The notes under the pieces were generated by a model. That model ran no database searches. It was given only the letters and a program-made list of their open reading frames with translations, and was not told the DNA's origin. A stretch of DNA of 64,000 nucleotides, taken from positions 3,779,501-3,843,500 of the forward strand of contig NZ_CP028843.1 of assembly GCF_003058325.1 (NCBI RefSeq), read 5' to 3'. A program made the position numbers and the translations under genes. Positions 11,211-20,954 of the stretch are shown here, one piece after another (the first letter of the stretch is position 1; each line of letters starts with the position of its first letter). Source of the stretch: Methylobacterium currus. GTDB taxonomy: Bacteria > Pseudomonadota > Alphaproteobacteria > Rhizobiales > Beijerinckiaceae.

Positions 11211-12002
11211 TCAGGCCGCCGCGCGCAGTCCCGTCTCCTCCGGCCCGGCCACCCGCACCGGCTGGCCCGGGCGGGCGAGGAGCGTGCCGCCCTTCGGCAC
11301 CTCGGACCAGCCGGTGCGCAGGCCGTCGATCGGCTCGGAGACGACCGCGAGGCCGGTGCCGGTCTCGCGCCAGTACAGGCTCGGCGGGCGGCCGTCGCAG
11401 GCCCAGCGATAGGCGGTGAGGGTCTCGCCGTCGGTGAGCACGGCGGTGAAGCGCAGGGGCTCGTCGATCCCCGCCTCGCGCATCAGGCCGCGGGCGGCCG
11501 ACACGCTCGCCGCCATGGCGGCGACCGGGTCCTTGTCGAGGCCGTGCGCGAGAGCGAGGAGGAACAGGGCCTCCGAATCGGTGGTGCCCTGGCGCGACTC
11601 GTAGAGCCCGTCCGGGATCATCGCCTCCAGCCGCCGCCGGATGCGCGGATAGCCGCCGATCTGGCCGTTATGCATGAACAGGTGGCGGCCATGGGCGAAG
11701 GGGTGGCAGTTCGCCCGAGTGGTCGCGGTGCCCGTCGAGGCGCGGACATGGGCGAAGAAGGTGCGGGCGCGGATCTGCCGGGAGAGGCTGCGCAGGTTCT
11801 CGTCGGACCAGGCCGGCCGAACGTCACGGTAGAGGCCCGGCTCGGGTCGGTCGCCGTACCAGCCGATGCCGAAACCGTCGCCGTTGGTCTCGGTCTGGGC
11901 CTCCGCCGCGTGCAGTGACTGATGCACGAGGGAATGGGTCGGCGCGCAGACCAGCTCGTCGAGATAGACCGGATCGCCGTGGTAGGCGAGGAAGCGGCAC
12001 AT
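11211..12002 (-). CDS. Class II glutamine amidotransferase (YafJ/EgtC-like)
   Basis: Cytoplasmic N-terminal-nucleophile amidotransferase (263 aa). Removal of Met exposes the catalytic Cys2 in MCRFLAYHGDP. Further family blocks are TNGDGFGIGWYGD (about 40-52), FFAHVRASTGTATTRANCHPF (about 82-102) and HNGQIGGY (about 111-118). This is a stand-alone glutaminase domain; YafJ-like members have no fixed partner and EgtC hydrolyses gamma-glutamyl intermediates in ergothioneine synthesis. No egt genes are near, so the function stays open. The ATG at 12002 has a strong GGGAGG site; 91 further codons upstream are open but have no such signal. Confidence 0.88.
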   Translation of the reverse strand: MCRFLAYHGDPVYLDELVCAPTHSLVHQSLHAAEAQTETNGDGFGIGWYGDRPEPGLYRDVRPAWSDENLRSLSRQIRARTFFAHVRASTGTATTRANCHPFAHGRHLFMHNGQIGGYPRIRRRLEAMIPDGLYESRQGTTDSEALFLLALAHGLDKDPVAAMAASVSAARGLMREAGIDEPLRFTAVLTDGETLTAYRWACDGRPPSLYWRETGTGLAVVSEPIDGLRTGWSEVPKGGTLLARPGQPVRVAGPEETGLRAAA

Positions 12003-12490
12003 CGGCTCTTCACCTCCCGCGGCGGGTGCCGGTCCCGCCCCGGGCCGTGCCTCGTCCGCCGCCTTCATCGAACGGTAACATTCCGGCCGAGAGGGTGAAC
12101 AGCTCGTTAATGCACCGCACCATGCACGAAAGTTCCTCTTATGCCCAACACGCATGCCCAAGGCGTGGGCAATGGCGTAAGGGAAGGGGGCGGCATGCGC
12201 ATGGCGCATCGGTTGCCCCGGCGAGGGTAGACCTTTTGCCGGGATCAATGTCAGGATTGAGTCGTTGATGCTCACGCGAGCGTGTTCGCGTCGCTGAGTT
12301 GCGTCCTTGTTCCGGCACGCGTGTCACGCTGCGCCCGGTTTCCCGTCCCTTCGACCCCGCTCGTCCCCCCTGCATCGGCATCGGGGCTGTCGCGGCGATT
12401 CGGCGGGCGGCCGATCGGCTCCGCATCAATCCCGAGCACTCACGAGGACCCGGGAATCAACAAGACCCTCAAGACATAACAGGAGGCTTC
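12003..12490. other. Divergent intergenic region
   Basis: About 490 bases between the amidotransferase (minus) and the receiver gene (plus). It should contain both promoters. I see no protein-like frame, RNA gene or clear repeat. An AGGAGG ribosome site at its right end serves the receiver gene. Confidence 0.5.
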
Positions 12491-12871
12491 ATGGGCAGAG
12501 CAGCACCCACCGCGCCGATCGCCGTCGTGGTGGAGGACGATGAGTCCGTTCGGGATTTCGCCGCCGCGATCCTGGAGGAGACCGATCTCGACGTGATCGC
12601 CTGCGACAGCGCCGCCGACGCGCTGGCGGTGATGCGCGAGCACGGCTCCGAGGTCGCGCTGCTGTTCACGGAGATGCAGCTCTCCGGCGAGATCGACGGG
12701 GCCACCCTCGCCCGCACGGTGGAGCGGGACTGGCCCGACGTGCGCCTGGTGGTGACGTCGCGGCCGGGGGCGGCGCAGGCTGTGCCGGACCACGCCGTCT
12801 ACATGCAGAAGCCCTGGCGGCCCCTCGACGTGCTGGTCGAGGCCGAACGCGCCGCCTCTGCCGCGGCTTGA
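12491..12871 (+). CDS. Single-domain response-regulator receiver with Asp-to-Glu site
   Basis: Stand-alone receiver domain of 126 residues with no output domain. The acidic pair is in VVVEDDESVR (about residues 12-21), the conserved Thr in LVVTSR and the conserved Lys in YMQKPW. The phosphoacceptor position, normally Asp in the pattern T-D-x-x-L, is Glu61 here (LLFTEMQLSGEIDG). Glu at this site often mimics the phosphorylated state, so the protein may be constitutively active or phosphorylation-independent (inference). The start has an AGGAGG site 4 bases upstream. Short receivers of this type are abundant in Methylobacterium; no kinase is adjacent. Confidence 0.85.
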   Translation: MGRAAPTAPIAVVVEDDESVRDFAAAILEETDLDVIACDSAADALAVMREHGSEVALLFTEMQLSGEIDGATLARTVERDWPDVRLVVTSRPGAAQAVPDHAVYMQKPWRPLDVLVEAERAASAAA

Positions 12872-12881
12872 CGAACGACAA

Positions 12882-12910
12882 GAGCCCGCACGCCTCTCGG
12901 CGTCGGGCTC
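12882..12910. terminator. Hairpin between convergent receiver and rpsU genes
   Basis: Inverted repeat with outer arms GAGCCCG (12882-12888) and CGGGCTC (12904-12910) and inner GCC/GGC pairs. It lies 10 bases after the receiver stop codon and about 60 bases beyond the rpsU stop on the other strand. No U-tract is seen, so efficiency is uncertain. Confidence 0.5.
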
Positions 12911-12971
12911 ACGTCTGGTCGGGGGCCCCGCCGGGAGGAGGCGGGGTGCGGCAAGTCGCTGCTTAGGTCGC

Positions 12972-13271
12972 TTACGCGGAGGCGGCCGGAGTGGCAGCCG
13001 GGGCCGTGGAGGGGGCCAGGCCCGGACGGCGGGGAGCGCCGACGCGGGGCTTCGGCTTCGGCGCCGCGATCAGGCCCTCGCGGATGGCGGTCTTGCGGGC
13101 CTGCTTGCGGGCGCGGCGCACGGCTTCCGCCTTCTCGCGGGCCTTGCGCACCGACGGCTTCTCGTAAGCCTTGCGCTGCTTCATCTCGCGGAAGATGCCC
13201 TCGCGCTGCATCTTCTTCTTGAGGACGCGGAGAGCCTGATCGACGTTGTTGTCCCGAACGAGTACCTGCAA
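12972..13271 (-). CDS. rpsU: 30S ribosomal protein bS21
   Basis: Small ribosomal subunit protein (99 aa) that contacts the 16S 3' end and aids initiation. The core [20 protein letters not shown] and [18 protein letters not shown] is the standard bS21 sequence. It extends about 30 residues beyond the bacterial core with a Lys/Ala/Pro-rich tail ([11 protein letters not shown]...), as in other Rhizobiales. The start is TTG at 13271. It is monocistronic, convergent with the receiver gene. Confidence 0.95.
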   Translation of the reverse strand: MQVLVRDNNVDQALRVLKKKMQREGIFREMKQRKAYEKPSVRKAREKAEAVRRARKQARKTAIREGLIAAPKPKPRVGAPRRPGLAPSTAPAATPAASA

Positions 13272-13591
13272 GGGTGTATGTCCTCTTGTCTAAATCCAGA
13301 ATCGTGGCCGACCTTGCGCGGAACGCGCCCGGATGGCTGCCTGCCCGGCCAACCGAGACGCGCCCCAGGGTCCGGACCTGGAAAGGCCGGGAGGGGCTTA
13401 GGTCGCATCGCGGTCGCACCGGAGCCCGGCGCAAGCTGTCGGCGCACGGTATGCACCTGATCGGGGCCTTACACCACTCCGCCGCGACTTCCAACCGGGG
13501 AGTGGCTGCCTGACCGAAATTTGAGCGGCTGCGGGTCCGGAACGAGCCTCGCGCCGACGGGGCATCGGATCTAGGCCGGCGCCCGGACGGG
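13272..13591. other. Upstream region of rpsU
   Basis: About 320 bases between rpsU and the PHB depolymerase gene, both minus strand. It should carry the rpsU promoter. No protein-like frame or RNA gene is apparent. Confidence 0.45.
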
Positions 13592-14821
13592 TCAAGCGTT
13601 GGCCTGGATGAAGCTGCGCACCAGCGGGTAGGTCTGGCCCTCCCACTTGCGGCCGGAGAACACGCCGTAATGGCCGACGCCGGCCTGGAGATGGTGGCGC
13701 TTGCGGAACGGTTTGAGGCCCGTGCACAGATCCTGCGCCGCCACCGTCTGGCCGACGGAGCAGATGTCGTCGCGCTCGCCCTCCACCGTCATCAGGGCGG
13801 TCTTGCGGATCGCCCTCGTGTCGATCGGCGCACCGCGGAAGGTCAGCTTGTTCTGCGCCAGGGTCGCATCCTGGAACACGGTCTTGACCGTCTCGAGGTA
13901 GAACTCCGCCGCGAGGTCGAGCACGGCGAAATACTCGTCGTAGAAAGTCTCGATCTGCGCGGCCTTCGCTTGCGCCTCCTTGGCGGTCTCGCCCTCGGCG
14001 AGGTGCCAGTAGAGGTCGAGATGGCCGTGCATGTGGCGCGCGGCGTTCATCGACATGAAGGCCGCCACCTGCATGAAGCCCGGATAGACCCGCCGCCCCG
14101 CCCCGGCATGGCGGCGCGGCACGGTGGCGATCAGGTTGCGCTCGAACCAGTCGATCGGCCGCGAGGTGGCGAGTTCGTTGACCTTGGTCGGGTTGATCCT
14201 CGTATCGACCGGGCCGGCCATCAGGGTCATGCTCGCCGGATGCGCGGCGTTGCGGCTCTCGGCCATCACGGCGGCGGCGGCGAGCGCCTGCACGCAGGGC
14301 TGGCACACGGCGACGATGTGGGCACCCTCGCCGATCGCCTCCAGGAAGCGCACCAGGTGGGCGACGTAATCGTCGAAGCCGAAGCGGCCGGCGCCCAGCG
14401 GCACGTCGCGGGCATTGTGCCAGTCGGTGATGTAGACGTCGTGGTCGGTGAGCAGGGTGCGCACGGTGCCGCGCAGCAGCGTGCCGAAATGCCCTGACAG
14501 GGGCGCCACCACCAGCACCCGCGGCTGCTCGCTGACCAGGTCCTTGCGGAAGCGCAGGAGGGTGCCGAAGGGTGTCGAGAGCACCGGCTCCTCGGCCACC
14601 GGCACCGTGCGGTTGCCGATCCGCACCGCCTCGATCCCGTAGGAGGGCCGGGCATGGGTGAGGCCGGCCCGCATCATCATCCGGGCGGCGGCCGCGATCC
14701 AGGTCGCCGGCGCGCCGTAGCCTCCCTTCGTCCAGGGCGTGGTGCCCTCGTGGAGCGCCCGCCCCCAGGCGCGGGTGACGCTGGCTGCGTCCGACTGGAC
14801 CTCGAAGGCATCGTAGAGCAT
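13592..14821 (-). CDS. phaZ: Intracellular polyhydroxyalkanoate depolymerase
   Basis: Degrades stored polyhydroxybutyrate granules in the cytoplasm. The 409-residue protein matches the length of the intracellular PhaZ family. The nucleophile region is AVCQPCVQAL with Cys183, the position that is catalytic in the Cupriavidus enzyme (family knowledge). Other conserved blocks are VLVVAPLSGHFGTLLRGTVR, ITDWHNARDVPL, MAGPVDTRINPTKVN and HHLQAGVGHYGVFSGRKW, the last holding the catalytic His. It is a single gene, not near phaC or phaP in this window. Confidence 0.95.
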   Translation of the reverse strand: MLYDAFEVQSDAASVTRAWGRALHEGTTPWTKGGYGAPATWIAAAARMMMRAGLTHARPSYGIEAVRIGNRTVPVAEEPVLSTPFGTLLRFRKDLVSEQPRVLVVAPLSGHFGTLLRGTVRTLLTDHDVYITDWHNARDVPLGAGRFGFDDYVAHLVRFLEAIGEGAHIVAVCQPCVQALAAAAVMAESRNAAHPASMTLMAGPVDTRINPTKVNELATSRPIDWFERNLIATVPRRHAGAGRRVYPGFMQVAAFMSMNAARHMHGHLDLYWHLAEGETAKEAQAKAAQIETFYDEYFAVLDLAAEFYLETVKTVFQDATLAQNKLTFRGAPIDTRAIRKTALMTVEGERDDICSVGQTVAAQDLCTGLKPFRKRHHLQAGVGHYGVFSGRKWEGQTYPLVRSFIQANA

Positions 14822-15167
14822 CGGCCCGGGCTCTCCCTCACGGACACGCGCGGGGTGCGGCCCGCCGGCAAGCGTCGGTCACGGCGTCCTCCTCCCGCGA
14901 CCGGGCTTCCCGCGACACGCGGCCGCCAAACCCCCGCTCGCGGGATGCGACCCTCGTGCCAAGTCACTCGCGGGGCAGTCTGGATCCGCGCGACTTGTGC
15001 GAAGATTGCGCCCCGCGCGGCCGCGCCGGCTTCGATCAACCTGAATGCCGTTCGGCACGAATCTTCGGCAGGAGTCTTCGGCAGGAGTCTTCGGCACGAG
15101 TCTTGGATCGCCGGATCGGGAATCCTGGGGCAGGCGGGCCGCGCGACGACGGCCTGGGGAGGACGGC
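14822..15167. other. Divergent intergenic region with 13-bp tandem repeat
   Basis: About 345 bases between phaZ (minus) and the GST gene (plus). Bases 15051-15105 contain a short tandem array: TCTTCGGCAGGAG at 15062-15074 and 15075-15087, TCTTCGGCACGAG at 15088-15100, plus degenerate copies on both sides. The array may be a regulator-binding cluster or a slippage product. The GST ribosome site GGGGAGGA is at its right end. Confidence 0.6.
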
Positions 15168-15821
15168 ATGGCCGAGGCGACGCTGACGATCTCAAGCCGC
15201 AACTACTCGTCCTGGTCGCTGCGGGGCTGGCTGCTCTGCCGCATGGCCGGGCTCGACCTCGCGGTCGAGGTGCTGTCCGGCGATCCGGCGAGCCGGGCCG
15301 AGCTGCTGCATCTCTCGCCCTCGTTCCTGGTGCCGCGGCTGACCCATGGGGCGGTGCGGGTCTGGGACGTGCTCGCCATCGCCCAGTATCTCGCCGAGGT
15401 GCGGCCGCAGGCCGGTCTCCTGCCCGACGACCTCGCCGCCCGCGCCTGGTCGCACTCGATCTCGGGCGAGATGCATGGCGGCTTCGTCAACCTGCGCTCG
15501 GCCCTGCCGATGAACCTGCGCGCCCGGTACACCGACTTCACGCTCTGGGGCGGCGCCCAGGCCGACATCGCCCGGGTGGTCGAGATCTGGCAGGAGGCCC
15601 TCACGGCCCATGGGGGGCCGTTCCTGTTCGGCGACCGGCCGGTGGTGGCCGACGCGATGTACGCCCCCGTCTGAACCCGCTTCGTCACCTACGGCGTCGC
15701 CCTGCCGCCCGATTGCGCCGCCTATCGCGACCGGATCATGGACTGGGACCTGATGCGGGACTGGATCGCCGCGGCGGCGGACGAGCCTGAGGAGATCGAG
15801 GAACTGGACATGGAGTTTTAG
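15168..15821 (+). pseudogene. Glutathione S-transferase with in-frame TGA
   Basis: GST-like protein of 217 codons. The thioredoxin-type N-terminal domain starts LTISSRNYSSWSLRGWLLCR and continues to the helical C-terminal domain (FLFGDRPVVADAMYAPV). Codon 169 (15672-15674) is TGA, exactly after ADAMYAPV, where relatives have an ordinary residue and then TRF-x-TYGV. The frame then continues intact for 48 codons (TRFVTYGVALPPDCAAYRDR...) to TAG at 15819-15821. A single base change from a Cys or Trp codon would explain it. A truncated protein would lack the last C-terminal helices. Read-through or selenocysteine insertion is possible but unproven. Confidence 0.8.
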
Positions 15822-15830
15822 GCACGGGGA

Positions 15831-17228
15831 TCAGATCAGCCCGGCCAGACGCAACCCCATCCCGGCCGCCGCGCAAGTCCCCAGCACCGGGATCATCCCG
15901 GCCCGGAAGCGGAACACCGCCACGATCGCTGCGAGCGCCAGGGCCAGCGCGTAGGGATCGACGCTCGAGAGCACCGGCACGTCGAGCTTCAACGGCCCGA
16001 CGGCCACCAGGCGCAGCTCGCGAAACAGCGTGTGGAGGGAGAACCAGACCGCGAGGTTGAGGATCACTCCCACCACCGCCGCGGTGATCGCCGAGAGTGC
16101 GCCGGCGAGCGCCGGATGGCCGCGCAGGCGCTCGACGAAGGGCGCGCCGACGAAGATCCACAGGAAGCAGGGCGCGAAGGTGACCCAGGTGGTCAAGAGC
16201 CCGCCGAGCGTGCCGGCGGCGAGGGGGGAGAGCGCCCCCGGTGCCCGGAAGGCGGCGAGGAAGCCGACGAACTGCGTCACCATGATGAGCGGGCCGGGCG
16301 TCGTCTCGGCCATGCCGAGCCCGTCGAGCATCTCGCCGGGGTGCATCCAGCCGTATTGCTCCACCGCCGCCTGCGCCACGTAGGCGAGCGCCGCGTAGGC
16401 GCCGCCGAAGGTCACCAGCGCCATCTTGGAGAAGAACACCGCGATGCGGGAGAACACGTGGTCCGGCCCCAGCATCAGGAGGAGCGCGGCGACCGGGACG
16501 AGCCAGATCGCCGACCAGACGGCGAGGGTGGCGAGCGTCTCGCCCCAGGTCGCGCGCTCGCGCGGCAGCGCGTCGTCGCCGAACAGGTAGGCGCCGCCCT
16601 CGGACTTCGCGGCGTGCCCGCCGCCGGGACGGAAGGCCGGATGCCCGGCCCGGCCGCCGAGGAAGCCGATCACACCCGCCGCCACGACGATGAGCGGGAA
16701 CGGCACGTCGAGAAAGAAGATGCCGGCGAAGGCCGCCGCGGCGAGCCCGGTCATCACCCGGCCGCGCAGGGCCCGCCGGCCGATGCGCTGCACCGCCTCG
16801 AGCACGATGGCGAGCACCGCGGCCTTGAGGCCGAAGAATAGCCCGGCGACCGGGCCGGCCTGGCCGTAGAGGACGTAGATCCAGCTCAGGGCCATGATGG
16901 CGACAAGGCCCGGCAGGACGAACAGCCCGCCGGCGAGGAGGCCGCCGCGGGGCCCGTGCATCAGCCAGCCGACGTAAGTCGCGAGCTGCTGCGCCTCCGG
17001 CCCGGGCAGGAGGGTGCAGAAATTGAGCGCGTGCAGGAAGCGGTTCTCGGAGATCCAGCGCTTCTCCTCGACCAGCACCCGGTGCATCACCGCGATCTGC
17101 CCGGCCGGGCCGCCGAAGGACAGGGCGGCGACCCGCAGCCAGACCGGCAGGGCCTCGGCCAGGGTGACGGGCCGGGGTTGGTCCAGGTCGGGCGCGGCGG
17201 CGCCCGCCGCGGGCTCCAGCGTCGTCAC
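15831..17228 (-). CDS. chrA: Chromate transporter, long-chain two-domain type
   Basis: Inner-membrane chromate efflux protein of the CHR family (465 aa), giving resistance by exporting chromate. Two homologous halves are visible: the N-terminal half with LRVAALSFGGPAGQIAVMH and LLPGPEAQQLATYVGW, and the C-terminal half with FSKMALVTFGGAYAALAYVA and GLGMAETTPGPLIMV. About ten hydrophobic segments fit the family. The start is GTG at 17228. It is convergent with the GST gene, with only 9 bases between their stop codons, and divergent from ruvB. Confidence 0.92.
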   Translation of the reverse strand: MTTLEPAAGAAAPDLDQPRPVTLAEALPVWLRVAALSFGGPAGQIAVMHRVLVEEKRWISENRFLHALNFCTLLPGPEAQQLATYVGWLMHGPRGGLLAGGLFVLPGLVAIMALSWIYVLYGQAGPVAGLFFGLKAAVLAIVLEAVQRIGRRALRGRVMTGLAAAAFAGIFFLDVPFPLIVVAAGVIGFLGGRAGHPAFRPGGGHAAKSEGGAYLFGDDALPRERATWGETLATLAVWSAIWLVPVAALLLMLGPDHVFSRIAVFFSKMALVTFGGAYAALAYVAQAAVEQYGWMHPGEMLDGLGMAETTPGPLIMVTQFVGFLAAFRAPGALSPLAAGTLGGLLTTWVTFAPCFLWIFVGAPFVERLRGHPALAGALSAITAAVVGVILNLAVWFSLHTLFRELRLVAVGPLKLDVPVLSSVDPYALALALAAIVAVFRFRAGMIPVLGTCAAAGMGLRLAGLI

Positions 17229-17362
17229 GGGGTCGGCTCTCCGATCGGGTTGCGCCGCAGCGTAGCGCGATCGGTCGCGTTGTGCGACAGAGCCCAGCGA
17301 TTACATCCGGGATGCGGGTGCCGCCGGCCTCGCGCCGTCCGTGAGAGCCCGTCAGGTCCCGC

Positions 17363-18409
17363 TTGAGCAAGCCCAAAGCCCTCCTCACCCCCGAGCGCCG
17401 CGAGGACGACACCGACGCCTCGATCCGGCCGCTCAGCCTCGCCGACTTCACCGGCCAGAAGGCGGCCCGCGCCAATCTCCAGGTGTTCATCGACGCGGCG
17501 AAGAAGACCGGCCAGGCTCTCGATCACGTGCTGTTCGTCGGCCCCCCCGGCCTCGGCAAGACCACGCTGGCCCAGATCGTCGCCCGCGAGCTCGGGGTGA
17601 ACTTCCGCTCCACCTCCGGCCCGGTGATCGCCAAGGCCGGCGACCTGGCGGCGCAGCTCACCAACCTGGAAGAGCGCGACGTCCTGTTCATCGACGAGAT
17701 CCACCGCCTCAACCCGGCGGTGGAGGAGATCCTCTATCCGGCGATGGAGGATTACCAGCTCGACCTCATCATCGGCGAGGGGCCGGCGGCCCGCTCGGTG
17801 AAGATCGAGCTGCCGAAATTCACGCTGGTCGCCGCCACCACCCGGGCGGGCCTGCTGACCACCCCGTTGCGCGACCGGTTCGGCATCCCGATCCGGCTCG
17901 AATTCTACGACATCGACGAGCTCGAACTCATCGTCAGCCGCGGCGCCCGGGTGCTCGGCATCGGCATGGCGCCGGACGGCGCCAACGAGATCGCCAAGCG
18001 GGCACGGGGCACGCCGCGCATCGCCGGGCGGCTCTTACGGCGGGTGCGCGACTTCGCCATCGTGGAGGATGCGCCGACCATCACCCGCGCCATCGCCGAC
18101 CGGGCGCTGCGGCTCCTCGACGTCGATCCCGCCGGGCTCGACACGATGGACCGGAAGTACCTGAACGTCATCGCCCACTCGTTCAACGGCGGGCCGGTCG
18201 GGGTCGAGACCATCGCGGCGGCGCTTTCCGAGCCGCGCGACGCGATCGAGGAGATCATCGAGCCCTACCTGATCCAGAAGGGCTTCGTGCAGCGCACGCC
18301 GCGCGGCCGGGTGCTCACCGCCCACGCCTTCCGCCATCTCGGCCTGCCGGAGCCGAACCGCGATCCCAGCGTGCAGTTCGGGCTGTTCACCGGGGACGAG
18401 GATGCGTGA
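17363..18409 (+). CDS. ruvB: Holliday junction branch-migration ATPase RuvB
   Basis: AAA+ motor that drives branch migration of Holliday junctions together with RuvA. The protein has 348 residues: Walker A GPPGLGKT at 60-67, Walker B with DEIHR at 111-115, sensor ATTRAG, arginine-finger region LRDRFGIP, and a C-terminal winged helix ending in FRHLGLPEP. The start is TTG at 17363. ruvC and ruvA, which usually precede it in alphaproteobacteria, are not in the window (chrA is upstream). It overlaps the next gene by 8 bases, so the run ruvB, phosphoesterase, ybgC, tolQRAB is probably connected. Confidence 0.97.
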   Translation: MSKPKALLTPERREDDTDASIRPLSLADFTGQKAARANLQVFIDAAKKTGQALDHVLFVGPPGLGKTTLAQIVARELGVNFRSTSGPVIAKAGDLAAQLTNLEERDVLFIDEIHRLNPAVEEILYPAMEDYQLDLIIGEGPAARSVKIELPKFTLVAATTRAGLLTTPLRDRFGIPIRLEFYDIDELELIVSRGARVLGIGMAPDGANEIAKRARGTPRIAGRLLRRVRDFAIVEDAPTITRAIADRALRLLDVDPAGLDTMDRKYLNVIAHSFNGGPVGVETIAAALSEPRDAIEEIIEPYLIQKGFVQRTPRGRVLTAHAFRHLGLPEPNRDPSVQFGLFTGDEDA

Positions 18410-19349
18410 GGAGGGGAGGGGGTACCGCCTTTTCACCCGCCGCCGGGTGCTCCAGGGAGCGGGCGCCGTCGCGCTCTCAGGGATCAGCACCGGCGCCTAC
18501 GCCACCGGGATCGAGCCGTTCCGGCAGGTCGTGACGGCTTACGCGATCAAGCCCAACCCCGCCGCGCCCTGGCCGGCGGGGCTCTCCTTGCGCATCGCCG
18601 TCCTCACCGACATCCATGCCTGCGACCCCTGGATGAGCCTGGAGCGCATCGCCGGCATCGTCGCGGCCACCAACGCGCTCGGGGCCGACCTCGTGGTGCT
18701 GGTCGGCGATTTCGTGGCCGGCCAGCACTACGTCACGCGTTACATTCCCGCGGCCGAATGGGCGCCGGTGCTCGCCGGCCTCACGGCTCCCCTCGGGGTC
18801 TACGCGGTGCTCGGCAACCACGACTGGTGGGAGGACCCGGCCGCCCTGCGCCGCGGCGCCGGCCCGACCGAGGCCGGCACGGCGCTGACCCGGAACGGTA
18901 TCCGGGTCCTGTCGAACGAGGCTTTGCCGCTGGCGACCCGGGCCGGCCCGGTCTGGCTCGCCGGGCTCGAGGACCAGCTCGCCCTGCTGCCGGTTCGGCG
19001 CCGGACCGCTCGTGGGCGGGTCGGTCTGCACGACCTGCCCGCCACCCTGGCGGCGGTGCCGGACGGCGCCCCGATGATCCTCTTGGCGCATGAGCCCGAC
19101 ATCTTCGCCGAGGTGCCGGCCCGGGTGGCGCTGACCCTGTCGGGCCACACCCATGGCGGGCAGGTGCGGCTCTTCGGCTGGTCGCCGGTGGTGCCCTCGC
19201 GCTACCCCCGCCGCTACGTCTACGGCCATGTCCGCGAGGCGAGCGACCTCGTGATCTCCGGGGGCTTGGGGTTGAGCATCGCGCCGATCCGCCTCGGGGT
19301 GCCGCCGGAGATCGTGATGGTGGAGCTGGGGGCGGAGGCCGCCGTCTGA
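18402..19349 (+). CDS. Tat-exported metallophosphoesterase (YkuE/YaeI-like)
   Basis: Calcineurin-like phosphoesterase (315 aa). All metal-binding blocks are visible: [28 protein letters not shown] and LSGHTHGGQ. The N-terminus [15 protein letters not shown] looks like a twin-arginine signal, as in YkuE-type enzymes that act on lipid-linked or membrane substrates outside the cytoplasm. The gene starts inside the end of ruvB (8-base overlap), suggesting translational coupling. Substrate unknown. Confidence 0.87.
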   Translation: MREEGRGYRLFTRRRVLQGAGAVALSGISTGAYATGIEPFRQVVTAYAIKPNPAAPWPAGLSLRIAVLTDIHACDPWMSLERIAGIVAATNALGADLVVLVGDFVAGQHYVTRYIPAAEWAPVLAGLTAPLGVYAVLGNHDWWEDPAALRRGAGPTEAGTALTRNGIRVLSNEALPLATRAGPVWLAGLEDQLALLPVRRRTARGRVGLHDLPATLAAVPDGAPMILLAHEPDIFAEVPARVALTLSGHTHGGQVRLFGWSPVVPSRYPRRYVYGHVREASDLVISGGLGLSIAPIRLGVPPEIVMVELGAEAAV

Positions 19350-19400
19350 CAGGTCGTCCGACGGGAGAGTCTGCGCGAAGCGACGGGCATCTGTCATCCG

Positions 19401-19520
19401 ACCCACGCCCTCATCCTGAGGTGCCTACGCAGTGGGTCTCGAAGGAGGCTTCCGGACGTCTCTGCGATCCCTGGAGCCCGCCTTGGAGGCTCCCCTCGGT
19501 CGCAGCGCAGGATGAGGTTG
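19401..19520. repeat. Rhizobiales-type intergenic inverted repeat, copy 1
   Basis: Contains CCTCATCCTGAGGTGC, then GGGTCTCGAAGGAGG, and near the other end a complementary-type GCGCAGGATGAGG. The same CCTCATCCTGAGGTGC and CTCGAAGGAGG words recur at 42951-43130. It lies between the phosphoesterase gene and ybgC. Folded as RNA it would form a long stem. This is a dispersed non-coding repeat, not a gene. Confidence 0.7.
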
Positions 19521-19596
19521 AGGGTGGGATCGTCGCGGTTTTCGCGGTACCGCCAGGACTCGTCGAACAGGCTCCGAGCAAGAGGACGATCGCCGC

Positions 19597-20022
19597 GTGA
19601 CCGACACAGAGAAGACCATGCCCCCGGACGCCCACGCCCTTCCCGTGCGCGTCTACTACGAGGACACGGATTTCTCCGGCTTCGTCTACCACGCGAGCTA
19701 CCTGCGCTTCATGGAGCGGGGCCGGACCGAATTGCTGCGCGGGCTCGCCGGCGACCAGTCCGACCTGCACCGGGAGGCGGACGGCCTCGTCTTCGTGGTG
19801 CGGCGCATGAGCCTCGACTACCTCAAGCCCGCCCGCATGGACGACGCGCTGACGGTGCTGACCGCGACGCGCGAGCTGCGCGGCGCCTCGATGCATCTCG
19901 ACCAGGAGGTGCGCCGCGGCGACGAGACCCTGGTGCGGGCCGAGGTGGTGGTGGCCTGCGTGCGCGAGGGCCGCGCCGTGCGCCTGCCGGAAGCCCTGCG
20001 CCGGACCCTCGCCCGACGTTGA
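19597..20022 (+). CDS. ybgC: Tol-Pal-associated acyl-CoA thioesterase
   Basis: Hot-dog-fold thioesterase (141 aa) associated with the Tol-Pal system. The motif VYYEDTDFSGFVYHASYLRF carries the catalytic Asp (D25, matching Asp18 of the E. coli protein). GTG at 19597 is used here with an AGAGGA site; ATG at 19618 is an in-frame alternative. It directly precedes tolQ (185 bases), the usual order ybgC-tolQ-tolR-tolA-tolB. Confidence 0.95.
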   Translation: MTDTEKTMPPDAHALPVRVYYEDTDFSGFVYHASYLRFMERGRTELLRGLAGDQSDLHREADGLVFVVRRMSLDYLKPARMDDALTVLTATRELRGASMHLDQEVRRGDETLVRAEVVVACVREGRAVRLPEALRRTLARR

Positions 20023-20206
20023 GCGGTCGCGCTCACCATTCCTTAACCCTGCCGGGGGCTTAACTCGCGACGGGCAAAAGCTCTTCGCGGAGCGGCGGCC
20101 CATACTTTCGACAGATTCGGGCGCGATCGAACCACCATACGAAAAGCCCCGATCCCGGTTGGAGTGCCCGAGGGCCGTCATCGGCCCGGGACGCGAGGAA
20201 AACCGC

Positions 20207-20923
<717 letters not shown>

Positions 20924-20954
20924 CCCCGCGACCTTTGAGGAAGGATTGAGCCAG

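Noticed and set aside
15051..15105. 13-bp repeats as a CRISPR array
   Set aside because: No spacers between units and unit length too short.
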